Positions 38,647 through 51,500 of a stretch of 64,000 nt of DNA are shown here, one piece after another; the first letter of the stretch is position 1; every line of letters starts with the position of its first letter. The translations under genes and the position numbers were made by a program. The stretch covers positions 376,141 through 440,140 of the forward strand of contig CAJNOJ010000067.1 of the NCBI GenBank assembly GCA_905250025.1. Reading direction: 5' to 3'. This DNA is from Adineta ricciae (taxonomy: Eukaryota; Rotifera; Eurotatoria; Adinetida; Adinetidae). The notes below the pieces were generated by a model. That model ran no database searches. It was not told where the DNA came from and saw only the letters and a program-made list of their open reading frames with translations.

Positions 38647-39616
38647 AAAATATGTGATATACATATAGGTTGCAAGTATCTGTTCTATTCCATACAAGCA
38701 AACGTCTAACTGAACTCTTCTCGTTATCCGAATTTCTTTTTCCTTCCTCTTTTTTTTCGCCTTCGATTGATCTGAAATACGCAACGGAGAATTTATAATC
38801 ATGTTGTTGAAGGTTTATTAGTATTCTTTCGTGTTCTCGTCTTTTTATTGTATTAAACATTCGCGTCTAATTTTTTTTCTTTTGTTTGTTATGAAAAAAA
38901 GAACTTGTGTGTTTGTTTGTATGCACTGACGATTTATTCGAGATGATAATTCTTTTATATATTATACGTTACTTTTACTGGGTTATGAGTGATATTTGAC
39001 ACAAACAAAGTTGAGATTAATGATATATATTAATTATATGTATGCATAAAACGGTACACTCAAACTCAATCTGCATATTTCAAAGAAGGCGATGGTGATT
39101 GATGAACTTTTTTCTTGTTAGACTTGCCTTCAAGTTATGAAGGTAGCTGCTGGTATATTAGTTTTTTTTGCCTTTTCTCACATGTTATTAAATAGAAGCT
39201 AGAAAACGACAATATGCTTGTCGCAGTATTGTATTAATAGTAATTTGATAACTAGATTGACATTAGGGAGAGATTATTCTTGATAAACGAGCTTTGTAAA
39301 AGTTTTTTTCGATTGTTGCGGAAACAGATTTTGATGTTGTCTAACGGAATCCGTCGCCCGTTCATGGTGAAGATTATTTTATTAATGCTAGTCATCTGCT
39401 GACTTGAACCGTGTCAGTCGCTGAAATTTTCAGAAGACGTCAATGAGATTTCATATAGAAAAACATCATCAAATCAGTACGGGTGAGGTGGATACTATGT
39501 GAAAGAAAAAGAATCGAGTAGAACTTTCTGACTCTATCTTGAATTTTCACATCCTGTGTCCTACCGGTTTCTCAACATATCCTATTTCTAGTTTGATCAT
39601 CACAAACATCTCCACG
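38647..39616. other. Intergenic, no gene supported
   Basis: COPB2 3' region with poly-T runs, then AT-rich spacer. Open frames on the minus strand at 38512-38860 overlap the COPB2 end and are not convincing. Confidence 0.55.
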
Positions 39617-40757
39617 ATGGGTTGCCGACAATCATCATCATTGAATCCAATGGATCGAATGACGTATGAATATATTCTAACACGAATTCCCGAACATTGC
39701 CAACGCGAGATCAGGAAGATTCCTGTTCAACAATTTCTAACCGTTTATGGCAAACACATGAATGCTGAAACTCATCTCGACCAAAAGGAATACCTCTCGG
39801 CGATAACGAACGAATCCGAAGCCATTCATGACTTAGAACTTCTACTAAATCATCAGAAAGATCATTTTGTTTTCGCGGATATGTACAAATTATTATCGAT
39901 TTGTTATTGGTCGACGCAAAATATTGAGCTTGCTTTTGAAAGAAGCCTATTAGCATTAAACATTCGACTTAAACACACACCGATGGATTTCACCGAGATT
40001 AGCTTGCATTATTTTCGTTTAAGTCTCATCTGTATAGTCAAGGGTATATGGAAAGAAGCGGAAGAATGTCTGATCAAGGCAATGAATGCAGCCCAGTCGA
40101 GTAATGCCTTATCGCAATCTTACATCCAAGAACTTGAAGATAGTCTTTCATCTCTCAGGTAAGTATGAAGAAAACATTTGTTCGAGATCGAATCGTTGTA
40201 TCTATTTCAGACAGAGAATGGAGAATAACTCACGACAAAAGCCATTAGTTTATTCATTTATATCTGATGCTCATGAAAATCAAGAAGATTATTTGCGTCG
40301 CAAAACACTTGAAGAATTGATTGTCAGATACACTGATGTTAGCGCCTTACAAATCGATACACAAGAATATGACCGTCTACCGATCAAACAAACTGAAACA
40401 CAGATTGGCAAGGAGGCAATTCAAGATGTATTGCAACATTTCGAAAAGTTCCTTGAAGAAGATTTGTTTTTACTCAAATTTGGCAGTAAAGGAGGATGTG
40501 TTAGTTTTATCGCCGCCTATTTTAAAGCAACGCAGATGAAGACAAGTTCATTATCAGCATCAGTAATCGAAGCTGCATTAACAATGATCATTGATCGAGT
40601 CAACGACGACGGATCTAAGGACGACGAACTATATTCGGCTATACGACAATCATCCTACATTCTTTCATATACAGATGACGATGAATCTCGTAGCCCAGGC
40701 GTGCGTGTGTTTCAGGTGAAGAGAAAGGCATTGCTGAATATAGATGATATGTCATGA
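39617..40757 (+). CDS. Acylation-type protein with TPR-like helices, function unknown
   Basis: The ATG at 39617 gives MGCRQSSSLNPMDRMTYEYI; Gly2, Cys3 and Ser6 fit N-myristoylation plus palmitoylation, which is why I prefer it to the longer upstream frame. The middle has paired helices resembling TPRs (FADMYKLLSICYWSTQNIEL, AFERSLLALNIRLKH, LHYFRLSLICIVKG). An intron (about 40160-40210) separates it from an acidic, helical C-terminal half (FEKFLEEDLFLLKFGSKGGC). No enzyme motif seen. A membrane-attached scaffold is plausible but inferred. Similar TPR-bearing proteins are expanded in bdelloids. Confidence 0.7.
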
Positions 40758-41409
40758 TGCATGCTTATCGACATATATATTAATATTTCGTATTTTGCAA
40801 TAAATATAATATAATGAATATAAAATTTGTTGATAGCAATCTATCATACAATGACTGATGGTTTTTGCTATGTTCACGTCGTGTACTTAGAGAAACCTGA
40901 ACGTGACGTTTTCTCTTACAGCGGTAAAGAGTAAAATTTAGTATTATAGCGCTCTGTTGCCAAATGTAGACACCGACTGAACGTGGAATAAAAGAGCTTG
41001 AACACTCACGTCAGTAGTGAATCTCTTGCTATCGTCTCTGACTTGGAGCAATAGAGAAGAATACAAAGTTTGAAAACGTTCTTGCCGTACTCTGAAGAAC
41101 TGGTGTGTTACGTTTCTATCTAGGTATAGAAATAATAAATTCATAACAATATCAAGTACATATCTTTTCATTTCTTATGCAAATTACTTGCGAAAATTTG
41201 AGTTTCTTTGGTATCGATGTCAATGCAAAAACGAATGAACTTTCATTCAAACTTGAGAGCTTGAAAATATTTTTGTTTTACATGGCTTCTTTCTTAACAG
41301 GAGAATCGAAAGCCTAAAAGTGCCCTTTCGTGCATTTTTTTGGTTATGATTATCAGCAATTGTTTTCTCCGACTCAATAAAAAAGATATGAACTTTGATT
41401 TGCATTCAA
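40758..41409. other. Spacer, no gene supported
   Basis: AT-rich spacer with the polyadenylation region of the upstream gene (AATAAATATAATATAATG near 40800). Nothing further recognised. Confidence 0.55.
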
Positions 41410-43429
41410 ATGGCACGCTTTTTCACTGCAATACTATCCTTGCTACAGATAACTTTGGTGTTTAATGCTCACTTTCGTGGATCGATGATAACCTGGCGTG
41501 TAATCAATTCAACCACAAATCCACTGCGAGTTGAGGTTTTACAACGTCATGCTTGGAATTACGCATGGTGGCCGTGTACAAACGCACAGATATCTGCGGG
41601 AAACTACACGATCGGCTCGGGAAGTTTGAAATGCATGTCATCATGTCCACCAAATGTCAGTACATTAAGTTCAGTAACAGTACCATGCACTGGATTCAAT
41701 CAAATTGAGCAATATGTTAGCGGCGAAGGACGTTTTACTTTCCAAGTCTCACCAAATTATCGTTTTCGCGCGATATTCACGGGAAGTGCTTGGTTTGCTT
41801 TAGTCACTGGCGGTGGCGATTGGTCGATTGCAGTCGAAATCAATACATACCTTCGACCGAATGGTCGATATAATCAAGCACCGATCGTCACCATGTTACC
41901 CATCATTCGACTTCGTCGTTTTCTAACCTATAATATCAAAATAAACGTTGCTGACAATGATTTCGATCGTTATAATTGTATTTGGTCGAATACAAGCGAC
42001 GAATGCGGTGGAATCTGTCGATCAGTGCTCAATTTGCCTGCTTCAACCTATCTCAACGAAACAAGTTGTGTTTTACGCTTTACTCCAGCTACTGTGGGCT
42101 TTTACGCCATGGCATTCACAGTACTCGATTACGAAAATGACACAAGTACTGTTCCGCTTTCGCGTGTGCCTGTTCAATTTATTTTTAATGTTTGGGATTC
42201 CAATATAACATGTTCGACACCACCGATCTATATTGGGGATGCACCCGCTGATCAATGTATTTTTGTGGAACCTGGTCAAGTTATTACCATGATCATTCGA
42301 ATTCGTGTTCAATGTGCCAATGCTACATTAGTGAATGTGATCGGAGTCTATCCAACAGGTTTTACTCAATCACCAATTTTTACTGATCCGTACGATTTGA
42401 CGTTGTACAATTTTAAAGTTTCATATTCAGCCAGTGCCAATCAAGTCGGGCAAAATCTTTTTTGCTTTGCTGGAGTCGATTCGATTGGTAATCAAGGTGA
42501 TGCCACATGTCTTCGTTTTACTGTTCAGTTAGGTTCTGATAGTCGTAACACTCTGTACGTGAACAACGCTACTCATTTTCCTACTGGTCTAGTATCGAAA
42601 TACCAATCAAGTTGGACGATACTCTATCCGTCTGGCATAACATACAGTCGACCAAATGCTGATGCTTTCGTTCGATTTAAACTCGCCACGACCAATACTG
42701 ACTTTGTGACTTACAACGTACTTAAACAGCCTGATAATGTTATTTACCATTCTGATCGACTAGAGATTATATCGGACATCACTTTTAGCACAGGTCAACA
42801 ATTCTACATATCAATTGATTCCGGCGTGTTTCTACCGATTGCAACTTGTTTACGTGATTCCATGGGAATAACGGACAGTACGTTTTGGACATTTTACACC
42901 ACAGCAGAACCTAGTACGTCGACAACGACCAGCACAACAACAACTTTCACGACCGTCACCATACAGAACCGAACAGTAAGATCAACTGATTCTATGCTAT
43001 TTATACTAATATGAATTCTAGGTACCGACTATTCGAACTATACCGTCTACCCTGCCTGCAACAACGAGCACAAAGCGAACAACGATTGAATTCAGCACTA
43101 CAACTGCTATAAGTACAACTATTAAAAACATTTCTCCGACATCTTCGTTTCCAGTCAGTACAGCTGTCGGTGCCACCATTGGTGGAATCATTGTGATTAC
43201 TCTAATGAGCTTACTGATTCACCATACTGTGAAACGTTATCGAACAAATTCGTTGATAAAATTAGAGGATGGAGAACATAAGACGGATACAGACTCTGAT
43301 ACTTCTCCACAGTATCGTTTGACCACACGAACTGCTGCACAGCCAGCGAGTAAAGCGAACGATTTCAATGTACGTGATATCGTACAGCTAACAACAGCGA
43401 AACGTCAAAATCTAATCGTTATGAATTAA
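41410..43429 (+). CDS. Type I cell-surface protein, large Cys-bearing ectodomain, unknown function
   Basis: MARFFTAILSLLQITLVFNA is a signal peptide. The ectodomain has many N-glycosylation sites and scattered cysteines (PWW-like start NYAWWPCTNAQI, later ICRSVLNLPAS and CANATLVNVIGVYP) and looks beta-rich. A Thr/Ser-rich, mucin-like stalk follows. An intron near 42976-43021 joins it to VPTIRTIP, then a single transmembrane segment (VGATIGGIIVITLMSLLI) and a short cytoplasmic tail. I do not recognise a specific domain; it may be an adhesion or recognition receptor. The ATG at 41410 is chosen for its clean signal peptide. The stop lies 28 bp from the end of the convergent next gene. Confidence 0.75.
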
Positions 43430-43457
43430 TAAATAACATAGATATCGTTTTGTTTTC

Positions 43458-44084
43458 CTAAATCATCGAATGTTTTTGTATTTGAGCAAATGCTAATGGT
43501 AGTTTCTTTTGCAATAACTGTTGCATTCGTGGCTGAGCTATTTGCATATGTTCTAATGTACATCTGATATCAGTGCCAAGAAATTCAATGGTATCATGCA
43601 GAATTTGTATGCATTTTGTTAGTTTTTTCGCTAATTCTAAAAGTAAAGAATATTCCTCTTGTAAAATATGATCAAATTCATCCTTAGTTGAAAAATGTTT
43701 CGACATAGACGATGACTTCATTGATTCGAAGATTTTTCCGAATTCGAAATCTCTTTCTAATTCATTCAAACCATTGACACTCGATTGATTACGTGAGAAT
43801 GGTAAAATAAGTAAATGATTGTCATCATGAACATTTGTTTCAAATGAAAATGCCTTTGCTTTCGAACAGCACAATTTTAAACAAGAGATTCGATTTAATT
43901 CCGTAATTTTCTTATTGATTTCTTGCGCATGAGATTTCGTCGATTTCAGATCAGCAATACATTCATCAATCTCACGCTGTTGTTCGATTAAGTATTCAAT
44001 CGATTGCAAACACGTTCGTTTCGTTTCATCGAGCTTCTGCAAACATGCATTACATCGCTGTCGATCTTCATCACTCAGCGCCAT
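43458..44084 (-). CDS. Divergent SNAP-25-family (Qbc) SNARE candidate
   Basis: At 208 residues it nearly equals SNAP-25 (206). The first half has a coiled-coil segment CLQSIEYLIEQQREIDECI, which lines up with the SNAP-25 N-terminal SNARE helix, keeping a Gln at the ionic zero layer (IEQ). A Cys cluster follows (SCLKLCCSKAKAF) where SNAP-25 is palmitoylated. The second helix, LLELAKKLTKCIQILHDTIE, aligns with the C-terminal SNARE motif, but Leu seems to replace the second zero-layer Gln. That makes it either a divergent SNARE or a look-alike coiled-coil protein. Family members drive vesicle fusion at the plasma membrane. Convergent with the surface-protein gene. Confidence 0.5.
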   Translation of the reverse strand: MALSDEDRQRCNACLQKLDETKRTCLQSIEYLIEQQREIDECIADLKSTKSHAQEINKKITELNRISCLKLCCSKAKAFSFETNVHDDNHLLILPFSRNQSSVNGLNELERDFEFGKIFESMKSSSMSKHFSTKDEFDHILQEEYSLLLELAKKLTKCIQILHDTIEFLGTDIRCTLEHMQIAQPRMQQLLQKKLPLAFAQIQKHSMI

Positions 44085-44299
44085 AGATCAAAAAACGAAT
44101 TCGATTTTACAAGCGCGCTTTTCTTTTCTTTCTTCAATCTAAACTAAAAGTCCAGTTAGATGTCATTCCGCACTTGGTGCCGAATAGCACGTGTATATGT
44201 TTACGATCGATTTAATCAACTTTATTAACTACAAACAGATATGTCGAATGACATTACATAAAAAAGTGTTTGATTTCTATCCGATCATATGATCCGACC

Positions 44300-45127
44300 T
44301 CAACGAGCCGCTGATGGTGCTCGGCGAGATGCTGGTGATCCGTGTGGTGCTCGACGAGATGCTGGTGATCCATGCCGTGGTCGTGCACGACGAGGCTGGG
44401 GAGTAAGCATAGTCGGTAAACGTTGATAGCCGCGAATGGGTGTAGGATAATACTTTTCGGTACACACTCGAATCTTTGTACCAGATATAATCAGACTTAT
44501 GAACAAAAGAAGAGTTAATACACACGAAATCGCTAAACACGCCGAGGATAAGTTTTTATCCATTCGCACAAAACTCGGCATACTGTCTTGACTTGTTCCG
44601 TAAAGTTCTTTCCAACCAGCTAATATCGTTGCATAAGTAATGATTAAAAATACCATTAAACATATCGATAAGATCAAGCCGATAAAGAAAATCAAAATAG
44701 TCGAATAGCTCTGTCGAACACCACTGTATATACCCAATGCACCGGTTGTGAACAGAATCAAACTAAATAGTAATGTAGCTGTTGACCATGGCCATACCCA
44801 TCGATTTTCCAATCGATTGTTTGTGAGACGTGCATTAAAGCCAATGATGAGATCGGGATTGATCAAATATTGAAACGAAGTATTGGAATCATTCTGTCCA
44901 CGATTAATCGAACCGGTATAAACGCGACCAAGTTCAATTGAAAAAAGAGCAGCAGCAAAGAAAATGATTAAACAACCAAGAATGAATCCTTTCAAACGAA
45001 ATGTATACCGATTAACGTACGCTGGATTGCCTGGACCAATGCGGCGATCTGAGTGTTCTGAATGGTAGAATCGAAATAATGTACGATTGTTATTCAACGG
45101 AAAAGGAGCAACTGTCGACGCAAGCAT
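44300..45127 (-). CDS. Four-pass membrane protein with repeated basic tail, unknown family
   Basis: The start MLASTVAPFPLNNNRTLF is the first ATG of a longer TTG-opened frame. Four hydrophobic helices are visible: FILGCLIIFFAAALF, a helix at STATLLFSLILFTTGALGIY, one at ILIFFIGLILSICLMVFLII, and LSSACLAISCVLTLLLF. A loop between the first two carries N-glycosylation sites (DSNTS). The C-terminal tail is basic and contains two copies of the 10-residue unit HGSPASRRAP encoded by a 30-bp tandem repeat. The topology resembles tetraspanin- or MARVEL-like proteins, but diagnostic Cys motifs are missing, so I leave the family open. Confidence 0.7.
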   Translation of the reverse strand: MLASTVAPFPLNNNRTLFRFYHSEHSDRRIGPGNPAYVNRYTFRLKGFILGCLIIFFAAALFSIELGRVYTGSINRGQNDSNTSFQYLINPDLIIGFNARLTNNRLENRWVWPWSTATLLFSLILFTTGALGIYSGVRQSYSTILIFFIGLILSICLMVFLIITYATILAGWKELYGTSQDSMPSFVRMDKNLSSACLAISCVLTLLLFISLIISGTKIRVCTEKYYPTPIRGYQRLPTMLTPQPRRARPRHGSPASRRAPHGSPASRRAPSAAR

Positions 45128-46885
45128 GATCAAACTGAATAGGTTACTTTAATGCATACGAAAAACTACGGAGAATATCGATATATAGCAAGCGTGTACT
45201 CTGTTTTTCTCAGCTAGTCATGATTATTATCTCTTCCTTGTTTTGCTCGTTAATGAGAGAAAGAAAAACAGGATTCAATGTATCGTAAAAACAAAAAAAT
45301 GACATCAATAGAACAAAACCACATGTTGTCAAGTGCATAGGTTTTCCCGTTAGGCAGCTTCTGCAATTTGGATCATCTCGATGAAAAATATCAAATCAAT
45401 TCTCGAAAAGATTTAACGATCTTTCCTTTCAACAGATCAAATTCATATTACAAGCTTGTCATGGATGACTGCTCATCGCATTTCATGATTTTTGCGTCGA
45501 TGTCGAGAACAGACAAAATATTTTTCATTAATAAGTACACGGCGAATGACTCATCGTCCTTATATATAATTTCCGAGTCGATTCACAAAAGTAATCACGT
45601 CTTATCAAATGACAGAGATCGACTCTAATTGCAAATACATATGACAGCCATGAGGAGATAAATCCATCATGGTAATTACAAGCAATAGAGCAAGATTAAA
45701 TTATTAAACCTTTCGGTTAAAATGAAAGTTCTTCAATTCAGTGCGCACAAGTCATTGAATATCGAACAAAACCTTCGCTGAACATTTGTTGTTTTTGTTT
45801 GTCTGAGTAGCTTTTTCTTTCAACTTGAATATTTACTTTGACATTTTTCTCTTTCATTTGACACTTAAATCAAACTACTCGTGAAAAAAAACGCAAAATC
45901 TCAATGATTCAATCCAGCGAAGGTTAACTTTGCTTGTCTGATTACCTTGAACTAAGCAAGTTAGAACTAAGCATATCGTTCGTTCAAGGGACTCAATTAA
46001 CCTGTTGTCATGTTCGAATCAAGGCTGTTGTTATTGGAATGATTTAAATAATGCACATACTATTTGATTAATTAAATCTAATGGAAACATGTTCTTTATG
46101 AATATTAATGATTCAATTTGAAAATACGATCTGATCTCGACCAGTTAGTTGACGTGCTTAACCTTAATAAGTAAATGATCAGATCAAGCGAGAGGTCGAC
46201 TAAGTAACGAATGAACTCCGTGTAGAAATGATAAAGGCAATGTTCTCGTTTTTCTTCGCTTGTTGTTGTTAGATTTTCGTGATAAACGACGTAAATGATG
46301 AAATCCACACATGTACATAAATACATATTAACATACATCGATACGATGACAAATAAATGAAGTAGAAATTCAAATATGCACAAAATAATGTGTCTCGTTG
46401 GTTTTAATCACGGATGATCTGGCGATTTATGTTATTCATAACATCTACCATTAAAATGATCAATCAAGTTTTATTGACAAGTAATAACTTGCTTTCAAAG
46501 GCGTTTAACTTTTCGATGTAAATCACAGTGCATATATTAAGAAACATGAGAAAGGAAAGAAAGAAAGAGAGAAACCTTGAACACATGTGTTTCAAACGAG
46601 TACAATTTGTTCAATTAGAACGTGTGTAGGCAAATCTATCATTGTACAACTGTTCTTTTTAGTTTATGAAACATGGATTTCTTTCTTTCTATTCGAATGA
46701 ATTGAACAAATCACTATTTCTCTTTTCTTCTCTCAATCAATTCTAAGAACAAATATGCATACAACCAGTTTTGTTCTTTTTTTTCTTCTTCTTCGTCTTA
46801 TTGTTGATGATCATCGGCAGCATCATAGTTGAAACAAGCTGTTGCTTTCCCAACATTAAATAAAACGTTTTTCTTCCCATGTCAT

Positions 46886-46922
<37 letters not shown>

Positions 46923-47090
46923 CTTCTCTATACACTAGAGAACAAGTGCAGACAAGGTCGCATACTTTTTCTCTCTTCGCATCTTAAGCAGAAAAAGTTC
47001 TGTTTGATTAATCATTCTAACTATTGATTTCTTGAACGTATGAATCCGAGAAATGATGTCATTTTTTGTCGGTCTTTTTTTCAGAGTACG
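45128..47090. other. Intergenic with microsatellite
   Basis: About 2 kb, AT-rich. Frames at 45368 (+) and 46105 (-) lack similarity. A CT repeat lies at about 46890-46918. A splice acceptor (TTTTTTTCAG) sits directly before the next gene's ATG at its right end, so an upstream non-coding exon may lie in this spacer. Confidence 0.5.
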
Positions 47091-47470
47091 ATGACTGTGT
47101 GTAAAGTGTTTTTATACGGATTAAAACCTTGTGATATTGGTAGTAGCACGAATGACAACATTTCTGACGCGACGTATCAACGACAAAATTCATTAACATC
47201 AATGTTCGCCACGGAAAAATCAGTGCCGGCAGAGAACAATTTTTTAAACATCGACATTAAACCTGTCTTAACGCCAATGAGTTCGGTAAGACAAGGATCA
47301 TTCGTGCGTGTTTGAATTTCATGCATAAGTTTTAGCGTTCTTCAACAGCAAGTAGTGACACAGGTCATGAATCAAGTCCCATCCGTGTAGCCATTCGTCA
47401 AACACCCCGCGGCCGTTATCGTATTTGTGTTTCTCAATCATTACTACGGCCACGTGTCGGTGATATTTAA
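47091..47470 (+). CDS. Small Ser-rich protein, two exons, unknown function
   Basis: The ATG at 47091 follows a splice acceptor by 6 nt: MTVCKVFLYGLKPCDIGSS. A GTAAGA donor after TPMSS joins to RSSTASSDTGHESSPIRVAI and the end SQSLLRPRVGDI before TAA, about 109 residues. The tail is basic and Ser-rich with possible phosphorylation sites; no domain recognised. Coding is supported by a good intron and by a frame that stays open on both sides of it. What it does is unknown. Confidence 0.55.
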
Positions 47471-47979
47471 ACTCTACTGTATTATTATTATTCTTACTGC
47501 GAATAGCAAAACGTTCTTCGATTGCAAACTGTTTCATTGATATAATAAATACCATGAATTATTCTCTACTTACTTACATATAGTTCAATTAAATCACTGG
47601 AAGAAAAAAAGAGTTTCTTGGCATTGTCGCTGAAGATAGCGACAGTTAGGAAAGGAAGAGATTATGCGCACAATGTTTTTCTGTCTGCAGTTATTTAAGC
47701 GGATCTTGATGTGAATTGGCATTGCTTTGGTTCGATCGGCCTAAATGCACATTCTAATTTGAATTTAGTTCTAGTTCATGCATATAGTTAACTAGACAAT
47801 TTCCGTTTGGTTCGTTCGTTGCTTCTGTTGCATATTTCTTTTTCGACTATGATCGGTCTAGCTAATGATGTTAGATAGAATTCGATGAATTGCCATTGCT
47901 TAGAAATGAAAATTCTCTTAGAGAGAAAATGTATTCAAGGAAAGAAGTTAATATGATCTAGTTGCAGCAAATCTCTATA

Positions 47980-48019
<40 letters not shown>

Positions 48020-48500
48020 TCACACAACATTCTGTTCATTTATGCGGCGAAAAGGCATGCATGTCTCACCCAAACGAGTTCAGCCTATCTCCTTTCGCTC
48101 TCTTATATTGAATAAAATTACTTGATAGGAAAAAATCCGGGAAGGAGAAAGAGAGGAAAAGATATCGGGCATAAAATTAATTTATTATAGAAAGAAAAAG
48201 GAAAATTTTCTCGTACTGGAAATCTTATTCAATGATATGATCTGCTGTTAGGTAAGAGATGTCTAATGTATCAAGAAAATTCGCATTTCTAGCTTATTTA
48301 TATTTCCTTCGGGTGAGCTTAATAACCGAGATTTATTTGACTCGAAATAACTTTTGTTCGTAAGATAATCGAGTGATATATGACTTTTTCCTCTCAATCT
48401 TCGAAGATAGAAATGACATCGACTACCCAGGGTACAAAACGATTTATAGTTATTGTTTGTCATTGATTATTCTAGTTATGATCTTCTAATAGCCATTGAT
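47471..48500. other. Spacer with long CT microsatellite
   Basis: Contains a CT run at about 47982-48016 and AT-rich sequence. It is probably the promoter and 5' untranslated region of the ion channel gene. No gene supported. Confidence 0.6.
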
Positions 48501-51500
48501 ATGCCGTTAGCAGCCATAACACCTGTTCTAAACGACTTACTTAAGAAAGAAGGTGCGTGTCCAGCACCCTATCCTCAACATTTAGCTCAACATCGTCAGT
48601 CGAACGCAAGTGAAACGTTAACGACAAGTGATTACCTGCGAGGACCATCGATTAGTCCTAATCAATTGCCATCTTCGCCGTCAAATGATGATGTAAGTCA
48701 TTATTTTAATAAGATTTCATTGCCGAACTAAAGCATGAGCATTCTCTAGAATGATTTCGTTCGTCAGTAGATGAACGCGTTTTCTGTCGTTAATCAAACC
48801 CATAGAAATGAATTCGAAAGAGAAAAAAAAGGCAAAGAGGTCTATTGTTTCCTCTTCTTCATCATCATCTTCACATCACGCTCGTTGCTCTTCATCTAAT
48901 TGAGTATGATAGAGAATTCCGAAATAAATTATCAACATTTGTTTTCTATTATTTACTTATACTTCAAATCTAGAGAGAATAAGAGGCAAAAACTTTCCTC
49001 AAATCAAGTCATGGACATCCACAGTTAGATTCATAGAAAAACAAGATTTTATCGAACTGATGGTGATTATCTTTGAAAATCTTTAGCTTTTTTTTCTCTT
49101 TCTGAAAACTTTGTACCTTCAATTACAATAATATTTTCTAGAGTCTAAAGCGACAATCAAGTCCTGGCGGCAGATCAAACAAAGGATTGACACGAGAAGA
49201 TTCTTTCCTACAAAGATTTTCTAATCGATATGGCTATCGAAGTATGGGGGCGATAGGTAAATCGACATTCACGCATGTCTTATATTTGTCATTTTGTCCT
49301 TCCAGATCCTGTTAAACGAAATCTTCGATTAAACAGTGAAAAAGATGAACCGATCAAAACTCGTTCTGCGTTTCTGCGACGGATCTTACGGGCGTGTAAT
49401 TACTTTGTTATATCAACCGACGAATCATTCTTATTCTATTGGTTAATACTATTGAATATTTTTGTTTTGTATAATTTATGGTTTTCAATTGCTCGGCAAG
49501 CATTTGAACCATTGCAAACAGATTATGAGAATATCTGGCGAATTCTCGACTACATAGCCGATTCCATGTACTTCGTCGATATTTTCATTCAATTTCGTAC
49601 CGGTTATCTCGAGCAAGGTAATGGAAATGAAAAGATTTATTCTGTAATTCAAATCGAGATGAATTTACGAGACGATCTAATCGTATTTTTCCCAGAGCGT
49701 ATCGACAGAACAGGAAGTTGTCGATTCGTCTTTTTTTCCGGTATTTAGATGACTAATATCATTAAGTGATGATCATTTTCAAAGATAAAAATAACATCTC
49801 GAAACTAAATTTATGTATATGAATGTTCTAGGCTTACTTGTTTACAATCATATGAAGCTTGCTATGAATTACATACGTTCATCTCGTTTCCTCTTCGATA
49901 TTCTATCATTAACACCATTGGATTTACTTCAAATCAAATTCGGCAGCATTCCGATTCTTCGATTTCCGCGATTTTTCAAACTCTATCGAACATTTCAACT
50001 CTACTATTATCAAGAATCACGTACTATCTATCCGAATACCTATCGAGTGCTAAATCTACTTCATATACTTCTTCTCTTGGGACATTGGTTGGCTTCCTTC
50101 TATTTTATGGTATCGAAAGCAGAGGGTTTTGTTGGATTTTGGTCTTACCCAAAGCCCGTAGGAAATTTTTCTCAAATAGCAAGGATGTATCTTCGCTGTC
50201 TCTATTGGTCAACATTAACATTGACAACTATTGGAGATTTACCACCACCAGAAACGAACTGGCAGTGAGTAGATTTTTATATTCGATAGAGTCTCTTCGG
50301 TTCCTTTTTTTTTTGGAGAAGTATAGCGAAGACTTGCGTTATTTCTGTTTCTTCGGTTTTCTTTTTCTTTTCTATTCTTCAAAGTTAGATGGCTCAAAAA
50401 CTTTTCGAACAGACGGTAAATATCATTGCTTGTTGTGTCCACGCCAATGTCTTTTAACTCTGTTCTTCTAATATGAATTTGTACTTTGCATTCTTTTAGC
50501 TACGCTTTCCTCATAAGCGTTCACTTGTTCGCCGTTTTCGTCATAGCTATCATCGTGGGTAAGCAAGAATTGAAGCTAGAGGAGAGAAATCTTTTCCCCG
50601 AATTGTCTTTCATAAAGTCAAAAGTCAGTTACACACCGTCTTGTTCCTTTATTTTTGAGGGCTGTTTTCGCTATTTGTGGTTATATGAGTGGAATATTTG
50701 TTTATTCGATTATTATAGGTAAAATTCTCAGTGAAAACATAAGAAGCATCTCATATTACTTCTCCTTGATCTTCTAGGACAAGTCGGTAATGTGATTACT
50801 AATCGAAATGCAAGTCGATTGGAATTCGAACGTTTACTGGTGAGAGAAGATGCGAAATTCCCGGAAAAATCTGACATCGATTACTGTTTGTATAGGATAG
50901 TGCAAAACAGTACATGCGAACACATAATGTGCCACCAGAAATGCAACGGCGGGTGCAACGTTGGTATAATTATTCTTGGTCACGTGGTCGAATGTCTGGT
51001 GCCGGAGATGTTCATTCAATAAAACTTTTACCAGATAAACTGAAAACCGAGTTGGCATTACATGTTAATTTGGGTACTTTGAAAAAGGTATGTTGGGGAA
51101 TGGGCGTGAAGCGAGTGACGTACCTATGTTGAACTATTGGGTCGATTGATGAAATACTTCATGACAGGTTATAGGTAGAAAATAGTAAATTTTTCATCAA
51201 GATACTTTGAAAGTAAATAAATCGCTTTGACGAGGCAGTAAACCAGAATTGAAGGAACATGGAATAGTTGTTATTATCCATTTTAGGTGACAATCTTTCA
51301 CGAGTGTCAACCCGAATTTCTTCATGATCTTGTCCTGAAAATGCGTGCGTATATATTTACACCTGGCGATGTTATCTGTCGGAAAGGGGAAGTTGCGCGT
51401 GAAATGTTCATCATTGCCGACGGTGTGCTCGAAGTTGTCAAGTAAGTACAGTTTTGTACGAGAAGAGCATTGATTGAAAATCGACTATCCTCTTTTAGTG

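Noticed and set aside
44277..44540. Minus-strand frame overlapping the tetraspan tail, Ser/Thr-rich
   Set aside because: It is a shifted reading of the repeat-bearing tail of the tetraspan gene.
46013..46030. TTCGAATC-like motif suggestive of a tRNA T-arm
   Set aside because: No matching acceptor stem, D-arm or anticodon arm could be built around it; no tRNA gene was found anywhere in the window.
46890..48016. CT microsatellites as possible CRISPR-like or satellite arrays
   Set aside because: They are simple dinucleotide runs without spacer structure.
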